A stretch of DNA of 64,000 bases from assembly GCF_001704415.2 (NCBI RefSeq), contig NC_030811.1, positions 56,719,591 to 56,783,590 of the forward strand, read 5' to 3'. Every line of letters begins with the position of its first letter. Positions within the stretch are counted from its first letter, which is position 1. Position numbers and translations under genes: made by a program. Below, one piece after another: positions 1 through 11,000 of this stretch. Source of the DNA: Capra hircus (lineage: Eukaryota > Chordata > Mammalia > Artiodactyla > Bovidae). Below the pieces are notes generated by a model. That model made no database searches and was not told where the DNA came from. It saw only the letters and a program-made list of their open reading frames with translations.

Positions 1-420
1 ATCATAGACTTTCAAGGGACTTGTGATCTATGCTATTACTGTGTACTGTTATGCAGATTTCCTCCCTTACCCAGGGCTCATAAAGTGAAAATCTGAGGGT
101 TCATTGTTCATTTGCTGTGTTTATTGTATTTATTTTCATCAATTATTGTCCTTTAAAATTTTTACTTTGTAAGTCAAAAATTTTGTGTTTATTTTTAAAT
201 GGTACAGAATACACACATCAGGTAAAATTAATACATTTACTGAATCTAATTGTATATGGATAGTGTTTGTAGGCCAGTTATACTTGTATATTATTTTTCT
301 ATCTGTAACTTGTATATATATGTGTGTGTGTATATATATAATTAAGGTATAGTTGATACATGTCTTTTACCTAAGAGAAAATTAAAAATGTCTTTTCTTA
401 AAAATTAAGTATGCCCTTGC

Positions 421-628
421 TTGTGCCCAGTCACTAAATCATGTCCAGCTGTTTTGTGACCCCCTGGATTGTAGCCCGCCGGGATCCTCTGTCCATGGGA
501 TTTCATAGGCAAGAATACTGGAGTGGATTGCCATTTTCTTCTCCAGGGGATCCTTCCAACCTAGTGATCGAAGCCAGGTCACCTGGATTGGTAGGCAGAT
601 CTTTATCACTGAGCCACCAGGGAAGCCG
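421..628 (-). mobile_element. Bov-tA/BOV-A2 SINE
   Basis: Reverse-oriented tRNA-Glu-derived ruminant SINE. Read on the minus strand it starts gcttccctggtggctcag and ends near the cagtcactaaatcatgtcc side. It is flanked by the 9-bp direct repeat tgcccttgc at 412-420 and 629-637, a target-site duplication. Confidence 0.93.
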
Positions 629-689
629 TGCCCTTGCATTATGCTAATTAGTAGTGAAATGAATCTGTCTCGTATACTATAGAGGCAAG

Positions 690-860
690 ACTGAATTGCT
701 CCAAGGCAAAAAAGCCATGTAGAAGAGAGCTTCTCGATTCTGGTTGTACATAGGTCTTACCTGGGGAACTATTAAGAAAAATACCAATACCCAGGTCTGC
801 CCCCTGAGATTGTGACTTAATTGGTCTAGCAACACTACTGGGCTAGTGACTGTAATAAAT
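690..860. mobile_element. MER5-like DNA-transposon fragment
   Basis: The stretch with ctggggaactattaagaaaaatacc, taccaatacccaggtctgcc and cttaattggtct resembles the core of MER5-type hAT-Charlie elements. It is diverged and the family call is from memory. Confidence 0.4.
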
Positions 861-1529
861 CTGGCTTACCATGTGGATAAACTTAGCCAACGGAGATGAT
901 TCAAAGAGGCTGGGATGTTTAGGAGACAAAATCCAAAGAGAGAATGTTCCCAATGGAAGCCAGATCTTTAAGCTTTTTCTTTGATTCCCTTAGCACTGTG
1001 GTCCAGCAAAGATCTTTGGGCCTGATGAATTCTGCTAATGTTTCTCTTAAGGGGGAGTGAGAGAAGTCCTGGCCTTCTCAACCCATACTCACCCTATTTC
1101 TGAGGTAGTCTATGACCCCAGAATTCTTACCTATTAATTCTAATTGGAATGGGAGGGTTTTCTTAGCATCATCAACCAAGAGCACCAGTTTGGAAATACA
1201 GCCAGCTTAGAAATGTAGTCAATTAGTCAATATTGCCATTCTTTGATGTTTTCTGGAGTAGTTATGTCAGCTATTTTTGCTGTTAAGCCATAGAAGAAAA
1301 TATAGAATTTAAACTACATATGTATTTAAACTAGTAAATACCTACCTAGTAAGGAAATCTTTAGAGAGCAATTAACTTCTGAAAAAGGTGATATACTGAT
1401 ACTAGATAAAATGAATAATTCATGATGCCATATCTGTAAAGAAGGATTAACACATATAATATTTTAAGACGTAATTATTCACCAGATATGAGGGAAGATT
1501 TTTTGGGTCTGCTATTGATAGAACATTTT

Positions 1530-2440
1530 TAATACTTTTATTCAGTTATAATTCACATACTATGCAATTATAGGTCCATAGGGTCACAACGAGTCATACA
1601 CGACTAAAGTGACTTAGCATGCACACATGTGCAAAATGATCACCACAATTTAACTTTTGAACATTTTTGTCCTCCACGCCACCCACCCCCCCGGCCCAGT
1701 AAAAACCCTGTATTCCTTAGCTGTTGCTTTCTTTTCTCTCCACACCCCCACCTTCAATCCTACTACCATCCCCAAGCAGCTGCTAATCTATTTTCTGTCT
1801 CTGTAGATTTGCCCACTCTGGATATTTCATATAAATTGCACCAAATAATATGTGGTCTTTTTGTGACTTCTTTCATTTAACATATTAATAATGTAGTGTA
1901 CCCATGTTGTAGCATGTATCAGTACTTCATTAGTTTTATTACTGAATAATATTTCACTGCATGGATATTCCATATTTTGTTTGTCACTTCATCAGTTTAT
2001 GGATGCTTGGGTTTTTTCTAATTTTGGTTATTGTGAATAATACTGCTAATACATGTGTACCAGATTTTGGGTGGACATTTGTTTTATTTCTCTTCATAAG
2101 GAATTATGAGGTTAAATGATAAATTTATGTTTAATTTTAAAAGAAACTGTCAGACCTTTTTTTTTGATCAGCTATACCGTTTTACATTTCCAACAGCAAT
2201 TTATGCAGCTTCTTGTTTCTCCACATTCTTGGTAACACCTGTTTTTACCTTTTTGATTATAGTATTTTAGTGGATGTACAGTAGTATTCCAATGTGGTTT
2301 TACTTTGTATTTCATACAGCGATTTTCAACATTCTTTCATATGCTTATTGGCTATTTGTATATCTTCTTGGAGAAAAAGTCTGTTCGATTCCTTTGCCCA
2401 GTTTCTAACTGGGTAGAACTTTTTAATCTACTGCTTATGT
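1530..2440 (-). mobile_element. old L1 LINE 3' region, antisense
   Basis: Reads on the minus strand like the ORF2 end and 3' UTR of an old mammalian L1. On the + strand are diagnostic stretches around tgctaatctattttctgtct, gaataatatttcactgcatgg and aactgtcagacc. No open reading frame survives. Confidence 0.75.
1574..1622 (+). mobile_element. Bov SINE 3' tail fragment
   Basis: Only the 3' end is present: gtccatagggtcacaacgag, then tcatacacgactaaagtgac. It is heavily 5'-truncated. Confidence 0.75.
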
Positions 2441-2580
2441 TACACATTATGTTTTGTGATAGCTCATTTTTTTCTTAGATGGTATTTCTCTAATTATTTG
2501 TTATTTTTTAAGTAGTTGTAGTATTCTATCAATTTGGAAAGCATATAATTTTCTGTTAATAGCAATTTCTATCTTCTCAG

Positions 2581-2683
2581 GTCACACTGAAGAATCGAGT
2601 AGCATTGCAGAAGATCAAATTATCAATCTATGTGCAACCACCTTTAGTACTAACTGATGATCAGTTCACCTTTGAATTTATGG
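2581..2683 (+). CDS. BBS9: BBS9 exon a (GAE-domain start)
   Basis: This 103-nt exon begins in phase 0 after the acceptor ...atcttctcag and ends in phase 1 before gtaagtg. It encodes 34 residues starting VTLKNRVALQKIKLS and ending DDQFTFEFM, plus the first base of an alanine codon completed by the next exon. The human protein, as I recall it, reads VTLQNRVILQKAKLS here, so the match is close and co-linear. It falls at the start of the GAE (gamma-adaptin-ear-like) beta-sandwich that follows the N-terminal beta-propeller and takes part in contacts with BBS1 in the BBSome. The upstream acceptor has a moderate pyrimidine tract. The frame stays open past the donor to about 2928, which has no supported meaning. 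Confidence 0.96.
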
Positions 2684-3052
2684 GTAAGTGTTTTCTTTTG
2701 GCTGAAAGTCTATCATGGTGTGAGGGTTTTTTTTTTATTAGTAGATTTATTTCATGGCTGTATTTCTTATCCGAATATATCAGGTATTTTCCTGAAATCG
2801 TTGTGTTGTTTTGCTTATATTTCCTCTCTAAACATCAGTCATGGACATTCAATGAATGGCTGTTGAGCCATAGTAATTACAGTTTTCAAGCAATTTTCTT
2901 AACTAAATGGACCTGCAATTGTAATTAGTTACTATATTTTGAAAGAATTTTTAAATGGTGTTTCTCTAGTGAGCTATTTGTTGAGTCACTAGAAAATGTA
3001 TTTATTGGCTTTGGAGTGTGGCTTGAATTTGAATTTTGGCTCTGACGCTCAA

Positions 3053-3246
3053 GGGCTTCCCTTGTTGCTCAGCTGGTAAAGAATCTCGTCTGCAATGCGC
3101 AAGACCTGGGTTTGATCCCTGGGTGCAGAAGATCCCCTGGAGAAGGGAAAGGCTACCCACTCCAAAATTCTGGCCTAGAGAATTCCATGGACTGTATAGT
3201 CCATAGGGTTGTGAACAGTCGGACACAACTGAGTGACTCACTTTCC
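3053..3246 (+). mobile_element. Bov-tA SINE
   Basis: Starts gggcttcccttgttgctcag and runs through the tRNA-like box B region (gggtttgatccctggg) to cggacacaactgagtgactc. A short direct repeat acgctca flanks it (about 3045 and 3249). Confidence 0.92.
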
Positions 3247-3659
3247 AACGCTCACTCAGTGTAACCATGGGCAAGCTGCTTTGGTAATTAGATGGAACCT
3301 CAGTGTGTGTTTTTTTTTTTAATCTGCAGAAAGGGGATAATGATATCTGTCTTGCAGAACTATTTTAATTTGAATTTAATCAGAAAATTGATTAGATTTA
3401 ATTAGAAAATGAATCTATATAGGATATCTGTAATAATGCTTAAAATAGTAGGTAATAAATGACAACTCTTTGTAAGATTTATTTGTATAGAGTCTCTCTT
3501 ACCATTTACATCCAAGTTGTCATTAGTTCTGATAAAATGATGTCTGAATTGTCTTTCAACTCTTCTTCTGTTTTTCTTTATGCCACTGTTTAGATGGGAA
3601 CCTTATGTTTTACTCATAAAAATCAAGACCATCTCTTTTTTTTATTTCTTTATATAACT

Positions 3660-3730
3660 AACCTTTAACTGAGTGCCTGGCAGATAGTAGAAACTCAATA
3701 AGTACTCACTGAATCAGTGAATGAGTGGTT
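3660..3730 (+). mobile_element. MIR/L2 3'-end fragment
   Basis: gagtgcctggcagatagtag then aaactcaataagtactcact matches the conserved end shared by MIR and L2 repeats. Confidence 0.6.
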
Positions 3731-4076
3731 AGTGGTTGGGGTAAACTTGTAGGTGGCATCTTACTTTATCTGTAAAATTTTCACAGTACTTCCAAGTTGT
3801 CTTTCAAAAACATTCTGGATAATTAATGTTTTCCAGTTGAAAACATTTTATAGCTCTCTAATACATGTTGGAGGTCAAGTGCATGAATATGGAAGGCTAT
3901 GTACAATCTGCTAAGTTGCTACAGTTTTAGTTACATCCATATCCAGTTCCCCCTTTCATTTTCTCCTGCAATCTGTGTTCTAGCCATGATAAAGCACTAT
4001 TTCCCACTCCCAAATTCTCTTTCCCTTTGTGTACCTTTTTCTTTGTTCATCCTGTCTGTTCATCTGAGTAAAGAGA

Positions 4077-4258
4077 GGCAGTGGTGTGGAATGGTAGATA
4101 ACCTTGTTTTGGAGTCAGTTCCTACCTCTGCCTTAACTATATGACCTTGGGCAAGCTTTTTGATCTCTGTCGCCATTTTCCTCATGCACCAAAAATGGAG
4201 ATAATAATAGTGACCACCATGTAGGGTTGTTGTGAGGATTAAATGAATTAATCTCTGC
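4077..4258 (+). mobile_element. MIR SINE, left part split by BovB
   Basis: MIR body: ttttggagtcagttcctacc, tgaccttgggcaagctttt and gggttgttgtgaggattaaa. The consensus continues at 5676 on the far side of the BovB insertion. Confidence 0.8.
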
Positions 4259-5675
4259 AGTTCAGTTCAGTTCAGTTCAGTCGCTCAGTCATGTCCCTCT
4301 TTGCGACCCCGTGAATCACAGCACACCAGGCCTCCCTGTCCATCACCAACTCCTGGAGTTCACTCAGACTCAAGTCCATTGAGTCGGTGATGCCATCCAG
4401 CCATCTCATCCTCTGTCGTCCCCTTGTCCTCCTGCCCCCAATCCCTCCCAGCATCAAAGACTTTTCCAATGAGTCAATTCTTCGCATGAGGTGGCCAAAG
4501 TACTGGATTTCCAGCTTTAGCATCATTCCTTCCAAAGAAATCCCGGGGTTGATCTCCTTCAGAATGGACTAGTTGGATCTCCTTGTAGTCCCAGGGACTC
4601 TCAAGAGTCTTCTCCAACACCACACTTAGAAAGCATCAGTTCTTCAGCACTCAGCCCTCTTCACAGTCCAACTCTCACATCCATACATGACCACAGGAAA
4701 AACCATAGCCTTGACTAGACGGACCTTAGTCGGCAAAGTAATGCCTCCACTTTTGAATATGCTATCTAGGTTGGTCATAGATTTTCTTCCAAAGAGAAAG
4801 CGTCTTTTAATTTCATGGCTGCAGTCACCATCTGCAGTCATTTTGGAACCCCCCAAAATAAAGTCTGACACTGTTTCTACTGTTTCCCCATCTATTTCCC
4901 ATGAAGTGATGGGACCGGATGCTATGATCTTCGTTTTCTGAATGTTGAGCTTTAAGCCAACTTCTTCACTCTCCTCTTTCACTTTCATCAAGAGGCTCTT
5001 TAGTTCCTCTTCACTTTCTGCCATAAGGGTGGTGTCATCTGCATATCTGTTGGTTATTGATATTTCTCCTGGCAATCTTGATTCCAGCTTGTGTTTCTTC
5101 CAGTCCAGCATTTCTCATGATGTACTCTGCATATAAGTTAAATAAGCAGGGTAACAATATACAGCCTTGACGTACTCCTTTTCCTATTTGGAACCAGTCT
5201 GTTGTTCCTCGTCCAGTTCTAACTGTTGCTTCCTGACCTGCATACAGATTTCTCAAGAGGCAGTTCAGGTGGTCTGGTATTCCCATCTCTCTCAGAATTT
5301 TCCACAGTTTGTGGTGATTCACACAGTCAAAGGCTTTGGCATAGTCAATAAAGCAGAAATAGATGGTTTTCTGGAACTCTCTTGCTTTTCTAATGATCCA
5401 GCGGATGTTGGCAATTTGATCTCTGGTTCCTCTGCCTTTTCTAAAACCAGCTTGAACATCAGGAAGTTCACAGTTCACATATTGCTGAAGCCTGGCTTGG
5501 AGAATTTTGAGCATTACTTTACTAGCATGTGAGATGAGTGCAATTGTGCGGTAGTTTGAGCATTCTTTGGCATTGCCTTTCTTTGGGATTGGAATGAAAA
5601 CTGCCCTTTTCCAGTCCTGTGGCCACTGCTGAGTTTTCCAGATTTGCTGGCATATTGAATGCAGCACTTTCACAG
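4259..5675 (-). mobile_element. BovB (RTE) LINE, 5'-truncated, antisense
   Basis: The 3' end is at 4259, with the ttcag repeat array and tcgctcagtcatgtccctc. Minus-strand translation shows reverse-transcriptase segments: FIDYAKAFDCVNHHKLW, RQGCILLPCLFNLYAEY and YADDTTLMAESEEELKS. The frame breaks just before YADD (INNQQICR in place of INNLRYADD), so it is dead. It is truncated in the RT domain; the endonuclease is absent. Positions 4658-5049 are base-for-base identical, inverted, to 43818-44209 in the second large BovB copy. Confidence 0.95.
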
Positions 5676-5725
5676 TGTTAGGTAAAATGCTTAAGACAGT
5701 AGCTGGCATGCAGTGTATATCTAAT
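5676..5725 (+). mobile_element. MIR SINE, right part
   Basis: ggtaaaatgcttaagacagt and agctggcatgcagtg continue the MIR 3' end interrupted at 4258. Confidence 0.65.
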
Positions 5726-5789
5726 TTCAGTTGTTGTTAATAATAATTGCCTAAAATTATATAACATATTATTTTTACGTTGCTTATAG

Positions 5790-5894
5790 CACCAGAGATG
5801 ACTAGAACTGTAGGCTTTTCCGTTTATCTGAAAGGAAGTTATTTACCACCTGAATTGGAAGGAAATGCTGTTGTTTCTTATTCCAGACCAACAG
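5790..5894 (+). CDS. BBS9: BBS9 exon b (GAE domain)
   Basis: This 105-nt exon follows the acceptor ttgcttatag and precedes gtaaac. It is phase 1-1: the first two bases complete an alanine codon and 34 codons follow, from PEMTRTVGFSVYLK to VVSYSRPT, with one base left over. The human protein as I recall it has PDLTRTVSFSVYLK and the same VVSYSRPT end. The alternating hydrophobic pattern fits beta strands of the GAE domain. Because its length is a multiple of three and its phases match, skipping would remove 35 residues without a frameshift. It lies 114 bp downstream of the 5' end of a BovB LINE. Confidence 0.96.
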
Positions 5895-7992
5895 GTAAAC
5901 ATACAGTTCACAAATTTATAAGCCTAATAATCACTTGTTTTAAATTATTGGAGTTGTGGGTTAAATGTTTAAGTGTTTAAGATGGTAAAACGCATTGTAA
6001 ATATTATTAAAAGAAAAATATTATTACATAGTGTTAAATTAAAAATATCCATCCAAGTTAGTTTCATGTGTTATGAATAATTAGTGATGTCTATTCAGCT
6101 GATTTCTATATGTAATGTTTGATTCTATCTTTTCAATTAATAGTGAATATGATACTTTTTATTCTCACTAGAAAAGTGTTATCTAGTCAGACTTCATGTA
6201 TTCGAGCTAAACAGAAAAGCCTAGCCTGAATTAGTAAAAATCACCATATAGGTTACTCTAATATTAAGGCAGTCTTTAGAGTTTCAGACACTGCTTTAGT
6301 GATTAAATAAAATTCTTTAGTATCTTACATGTTAAAATACGTAAGAACAGGTTATGTATTATTTCAAGAAACTAATAGATCAAAAAGTTCTCTTTAGACC
6401 AGTAGAGATCCAGTTATTATAAATTTCAAACTGGATTCAATTTTATAGTTTCTTTGTGTGTTTTCATATAGTGAATTTTTCATAGTAAGAGTTTGACAGT
6501 TAGTTGATTGATAAATAATAATTAGTCATTGCTTTTTTTTAAAAAAAGTTTAAATGTAGTATAACTGATAGTATATTTCAGCAGTGTTGCATTTGTGTTT
6601 TTAAGCATTTCTGTACAGTTGTCTTTGTTTAAAAAGCCTTAAAGTTGCCATATTCATATTTTTTCTATTGATATCCACTTTGGTTGCTTAGCAACATTTT
6701 TATGTAATTGTCACCCTTCCTACTGTGCTAATGAGGCACCTTGGCAATGTTTTTAAAATTGTAGTTCTTATTTTGTCTCAGTGAATTTTCTGGTTTATGC
6801 ATTGACAACTCTGTACTTGGAGTTTTTTTTTTAATAACTTTAGTACATGTTTTCAAAGTCTGTTTCTTTGTAAATAATTTTATTTTAAATTATAAAAAAT
6901 CATTTTTAGCCAAAAATGACCACTTTAACCTTTTACCTATATTTTCAAAATATGAGGTAGTGTAAATATTTTATGTTTAAGCAGCTTTGAGAAAGCTCGC
7001 TTCAGAAAGAAATATAAGACTTCCACAAGGGATCAAGAAATGATGGACATTATATTTCTGAAAAAAACATTAAAATGCTCAGTGAGTTGTGAAATAAAAA
7101 ATAGGACATGTTGGCTAAAATCTCTAGGTAATTTATCATTAATTGGACATCTCAATAATCATAGGCATTATTATACTTTTTATCTTTGTTACTCCTTGAA
7201 AATATAGTTGTAGAGATTGTTGATGTGTTAATTCAACTAATTATTTCATTTATCTTTAAGGAAAAGTAGTTGAAAATAAATTTAAAATAAATAAATGGAA
7301 TACCTAGCAAGTAGACAAAAGCTTAAAACTACGCTATAAAGTTATTAAATCATTTGGTGAGCTTATGGTTGCACATACCATTTTTAGCTATTATGCTTTT
7401 GCAAAGATGGAATTTGAAAGATTATAAATTATTACAAAAACAAAGAGCATAGACAATAATTGTTTGAAAGCTAATTAGAAATTAAAGTAAAAACAAGTCT
7501 ATAAAAGTAAAAGAATAGTAAGACAAGCTGAAAAAAAGGACATTGTTCCATAATAATATCTACTAATTAAAGTTATAATAAAGCAAGGCTAACTGAAAAT
7601 ATTAATTATATATATTTGCCTTTAGCTCATTTTCTTCCTCCCAGATTCATGTAATGCTCTTGATGTCATTTACATATTGAATCTGGTGTGTTTTTGGATA
7701 GATCATATATCTTTACCTCTTTTTGACGCATTTATACTAGTATAACACCCTTTCATGGACTTGTGAATATGGAAGAGCAAATATATTATTAGATTTCAGT
7801 TATTCATATTATATTCTTCAGCTGTGAATTGGCTTATATTTATTGGAAGGCCATTTATGTCATCTGTATGAATCTTTAAAGTTTTAATTTATATTTTAAG
7901 CAGATGAGCATTAAATTTGTGCTGTAATTTTATGACATAATTTGTTGTATTCTTTCTCCCCTATCCCTTTTTGCATTGCCTCTGATGGATAG
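5895..7992. other. BBS9 intron b-microexon
   Basis: 2.1-kb AT-rich intron. I see no recent SINE or LINE and no other exon. The last 50 bases form the pyrimidine-rich tract of the microexon acceptor. Confidence 0.8.
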
Positions 7993-8007
7993 AGCGAAAT
8001 CCTGATG
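7993..8007 (+). CDS. BBS9: BBS9 15-nt microexon
   Basis: A microexon of 15 nt (agcgaaatcctgatg) sits between ...ctctgatggatag and gtaagtg. With the base carried over from exon b it reads E-R-N-P-D and leaves one base for the next exon. The human protein as I recall it has DRNPD at the same point, so the short exon is conserved. It is phase 1-1, so skipping joins ...SRPT directly to GIPRV and only removes five residues. The upstream tract is pyrimidine-rich (ttctttctcccctatccc) and carries TGC close to the acceptor, a feature described for SRRM4-regulated neural microexons; that regulation is my inference. An AG two bases further in (7993-7994) would change the length to 13 and break the frame, so the first AG was chosen. 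Confidence 0.9.
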
Positions 8008-11000
8008 GTAAGTGAAAAGATAATTTAGAATAAAATGAATTTCAGAAGTGAAATTTGGTTAGTAATTGAATTATGGTACTATCCCTTGAATGAATTCTTT
8101 TTATGGATTGCTGTTTTGACTCTAGCAACCTCTTTAGGGTGATTCAGTGCCTTGATTTGGCTACGGAGAAGAAAATAGATGTTTCCATAATAGATACTTG
8201 TCATTCATTATTAGTTGTTTCAGAGTCATGAGAAACAATGAAACTTCATGACATTTTTGAACAAAACCAAAGCTGTCATTGACTACTTGTGTCTGTAAGT
8301 TACTCGTGATTTGCCTGTATGCTCTGTTATCTTAGTTTACTTAAAAAGAGTAAGGATAACAATTCTGAATTCTAAATTGTCTGATTCTGTATACCCCAAA
8401 AGATTCACCTCTTTCTCTGATCAGAATGCCGTGTGTACTCATTCTGTGGGCCAATTTCTTGTTTTGTTTAGAATTTGTGAGGAAATATTATCAAGAATCT
8501 GACCCCTTGAACTTGCCTGGGTCAGTGTTGTCACTTTTTGTCTTCTCCAAATCCTTTGTTTATTACTTTGCTATAATACTTATCATAATATGAATTTCAT
8601 TGTTTGTTCCTTAGGTCTCCCTAGTAGATTTTTGAGCTCTTTGAGAGTGGGGTTCAAGTCCCTGAATTGTGCAGTATTCTGATTATATGGGAGGCACTCT
8701 AAAAGTATCTTCTACTTTGATTATTTTTCTTTCTAGACACAGACTTAATGGGATGGTATGTCTTAGTTTATTAGCCATTTTAAGATTAATATTAGATAAT
8801 ATTAATTGGTAATATTAGATAAATAAAATACTTAATGGCTTTAATTACTCATATAGTTGTGGTACCAATAACCTGAATTGCATAGTGTCTGGAAGGTGAA
8901 TATGTATTTATATGAGAAATATTTTAATACAAATAAGCTTTTAGCTTACCTAAAGTATACTTAAAGCATACTTGTCAAATTAGAGTTTGGGTTATTAAAA
9001 ATATTAATAATATTTATATTTTACTTTGCAAGATTGCATGTAACTGATAAGATTTTGCAATAACTTTTAGAAAATTCTGTATTATTATTTAAATTATTTG
9101 TTTTGAGTTTTAAAAATTCTGTAAAGGTTATTATTGAAAGTAATTTATTCCCTTTTACTATAAATTCAGATCAAACTATGAGAAAAAAATCACAATATAT
9201 GGAAATTTTAGTATTTCAATGCAAAGCTAAAGCCAGTTTGAATAATCTCTTATGCTGTATTTAAAAATTTTAATTAAGCTTCAGGAGTAGAGTTGAAATA
9301 TTCAGCTTCACCTAGTACGCAAAAAAAATAATATGTTGACAACTTAGATCTTACTTGCACACAAAAGCTTCACATTTCAAAGACTGTTCCATTTTATTGA
9401 CCTGATCTATTCAGACTATATTGCAGATAAGCAGTCCCGCTTTTACATGTGGAAAAAGAGAAGCAAATGAGGTTTTATGTTGTCCCATAAGAGTTAGTCT
9501 CCATTATTTCTGCATTAGCGTTACATGACATGGGCAGTGTAAAACATGACTGCAGATGGAGCACAGTACGTAGCCAGACATAACAGGAAGGGATCAAGGA
9601 AGTTCTGGCTACCAGACTTTGCTACTGCTTTCGGGCCCCTTGTTTTCAACACGAAATGACTCTAGCAGGTCCCTGGAAAGAGTTCTAAAGGCATTATATA
9701 GATGTGTAATATATAGTTATTCTACTCTGGTATATAAGTTCTTTTTCCTTTTTTTTTAGAGCACATTTTGGCTTCCCTCTTGACAGTGATACTGGTCTCT
9801 TGGGTGTGCCAGGGGTAATTAGAATTCTCTTTCTGGAAAAACTGTTCTGTCAGGAGTGATTTTGATGTGAATTTTGTCTCTAAGTGTTAAATAATTTTGT
9901 GATTAATTGCACCATTGTACTTGTGACTGTCCATTTCCTCTAGTAAGCTAGCAGGGGAAGTGTTTGAAGGAGAGGTGATTATATTTGCTAAAAAACTGTA
10001 GAACAAAGTCAGTCTGATGAGTGAGTAGGCCAATATTTGCGTATTACAAATGACCAAATTTTCTTCTCTCTCAGCATTATACTCAGAGAGTTGAATAAGC
10101 CAAATAGCCTGTTTTGCCAACAAAATATTGCTGATGGTAGACAATTAGGGCAAGTTAGGCTCTTTCAACTAAGCTGAAACCTACCCTACTAGCAACTTTG
10201 GAAAGTCTTCAAATACATATAATTTTTTTTATTTCCTTATTATAGATACACATATGCATACCCTCACACATATCTCTACACATCTCCAGCTTCAGGTTCT
10301 TAGGTACAATTATAGCCTGAAGAGTAACTGGTAGACAAATTTACATTTCAAGTTTCTTAAGAAAATGTAAACCTCAGTAGAAATGTGCCTCTGATAAACC
10401 CCATGTTTAAATACTAGACATTATATTTTGAAATGTTTAGGTTTTAATTTGATGGGAAGTATTCTAAAATACTGGTTTTGTAATTTTTATTTTTAAAGAT
10501 TTGGTTTTCTTAAACTCATTTCTAAAGGATTTCATATTCTTTTTTTCCTTCCCTAATGGTAAAACTTCTCAAGCTGCCATCATTTAAAAAATAGCCATAA
10601 TCATTTTATTAAGTATGTGTCATCATTTTTCAAAGTAATGTTTTCCAAATGTCCTATGAAACAGGTTTACAATTCTTGGAGAGAAAAGAAATTCTGGAGA
10701 GGTTCTACAAATCTTAACAACTGCTGACCATTGCCCTAGTGTGTGATATTGTCATTAACTGACTTAACTGAACTGTGAATTGAGTTATAATGTATTACCC
10801 TTTTTGGGTTTATTAGTGCTTGCAATCCATTTGCTTCAATTTCTGAAAACATGTATATACCACTAGTTTCTTTAGCTCTGGGTTCTTGGAGATTTAAGGC
10901 AATAATCTTCAAATATATATAAGTAATGTAAAGCTAGCGTTGATCATGATTAATTTTGTTTTACCACAAATTCAAGCAGTACCTGGTCCAAGTGAAGCTG

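Larger units (their letters stand above)
1..2580. other. BBS9 intron upstream of exon a
   Basis: AT-rich intron. It holds a short TA/TG simple repeat near 317-345, one antisense Bov SINE, a MER5-like fragment, a SINE tail and an old antisense L1. The exon that should precede VTLKNRV was looked for and not found here. Confidence 0.85.
2684..5789. other. BBS9 intron a-b
   Basis: 3.1-kb intron. Besides the SINE, MIR and BovB listed, 2684-3050 and 3250-4070 hold no recent repeat that I recognise. Confidence 0.85.

Noticed and set aside
1..2580. Preceding BBS9 exon
   Set aside because: No stretch encoding the expected residues before VTLKNRV was found; the region is L1, SINE and AT-rich intron.
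3053..3125. tRNA genes at SINE heads
   Set aside because: Box A/B-like sequences are tRNA-derived SINE promoters; no cloverleaf with proper 3' half was seen in any copy.
4259..4290. ttcag repeats as a CRISPR-like or regulatory array
   Set aside because: These short repeats are the normal 3' end of BovB.
4644..5709. Minus-strand frames with RT motifs as an intact gene
   Set aside because: Frameshift before YADD, no start, no endonuclease; a dead BovB copy.
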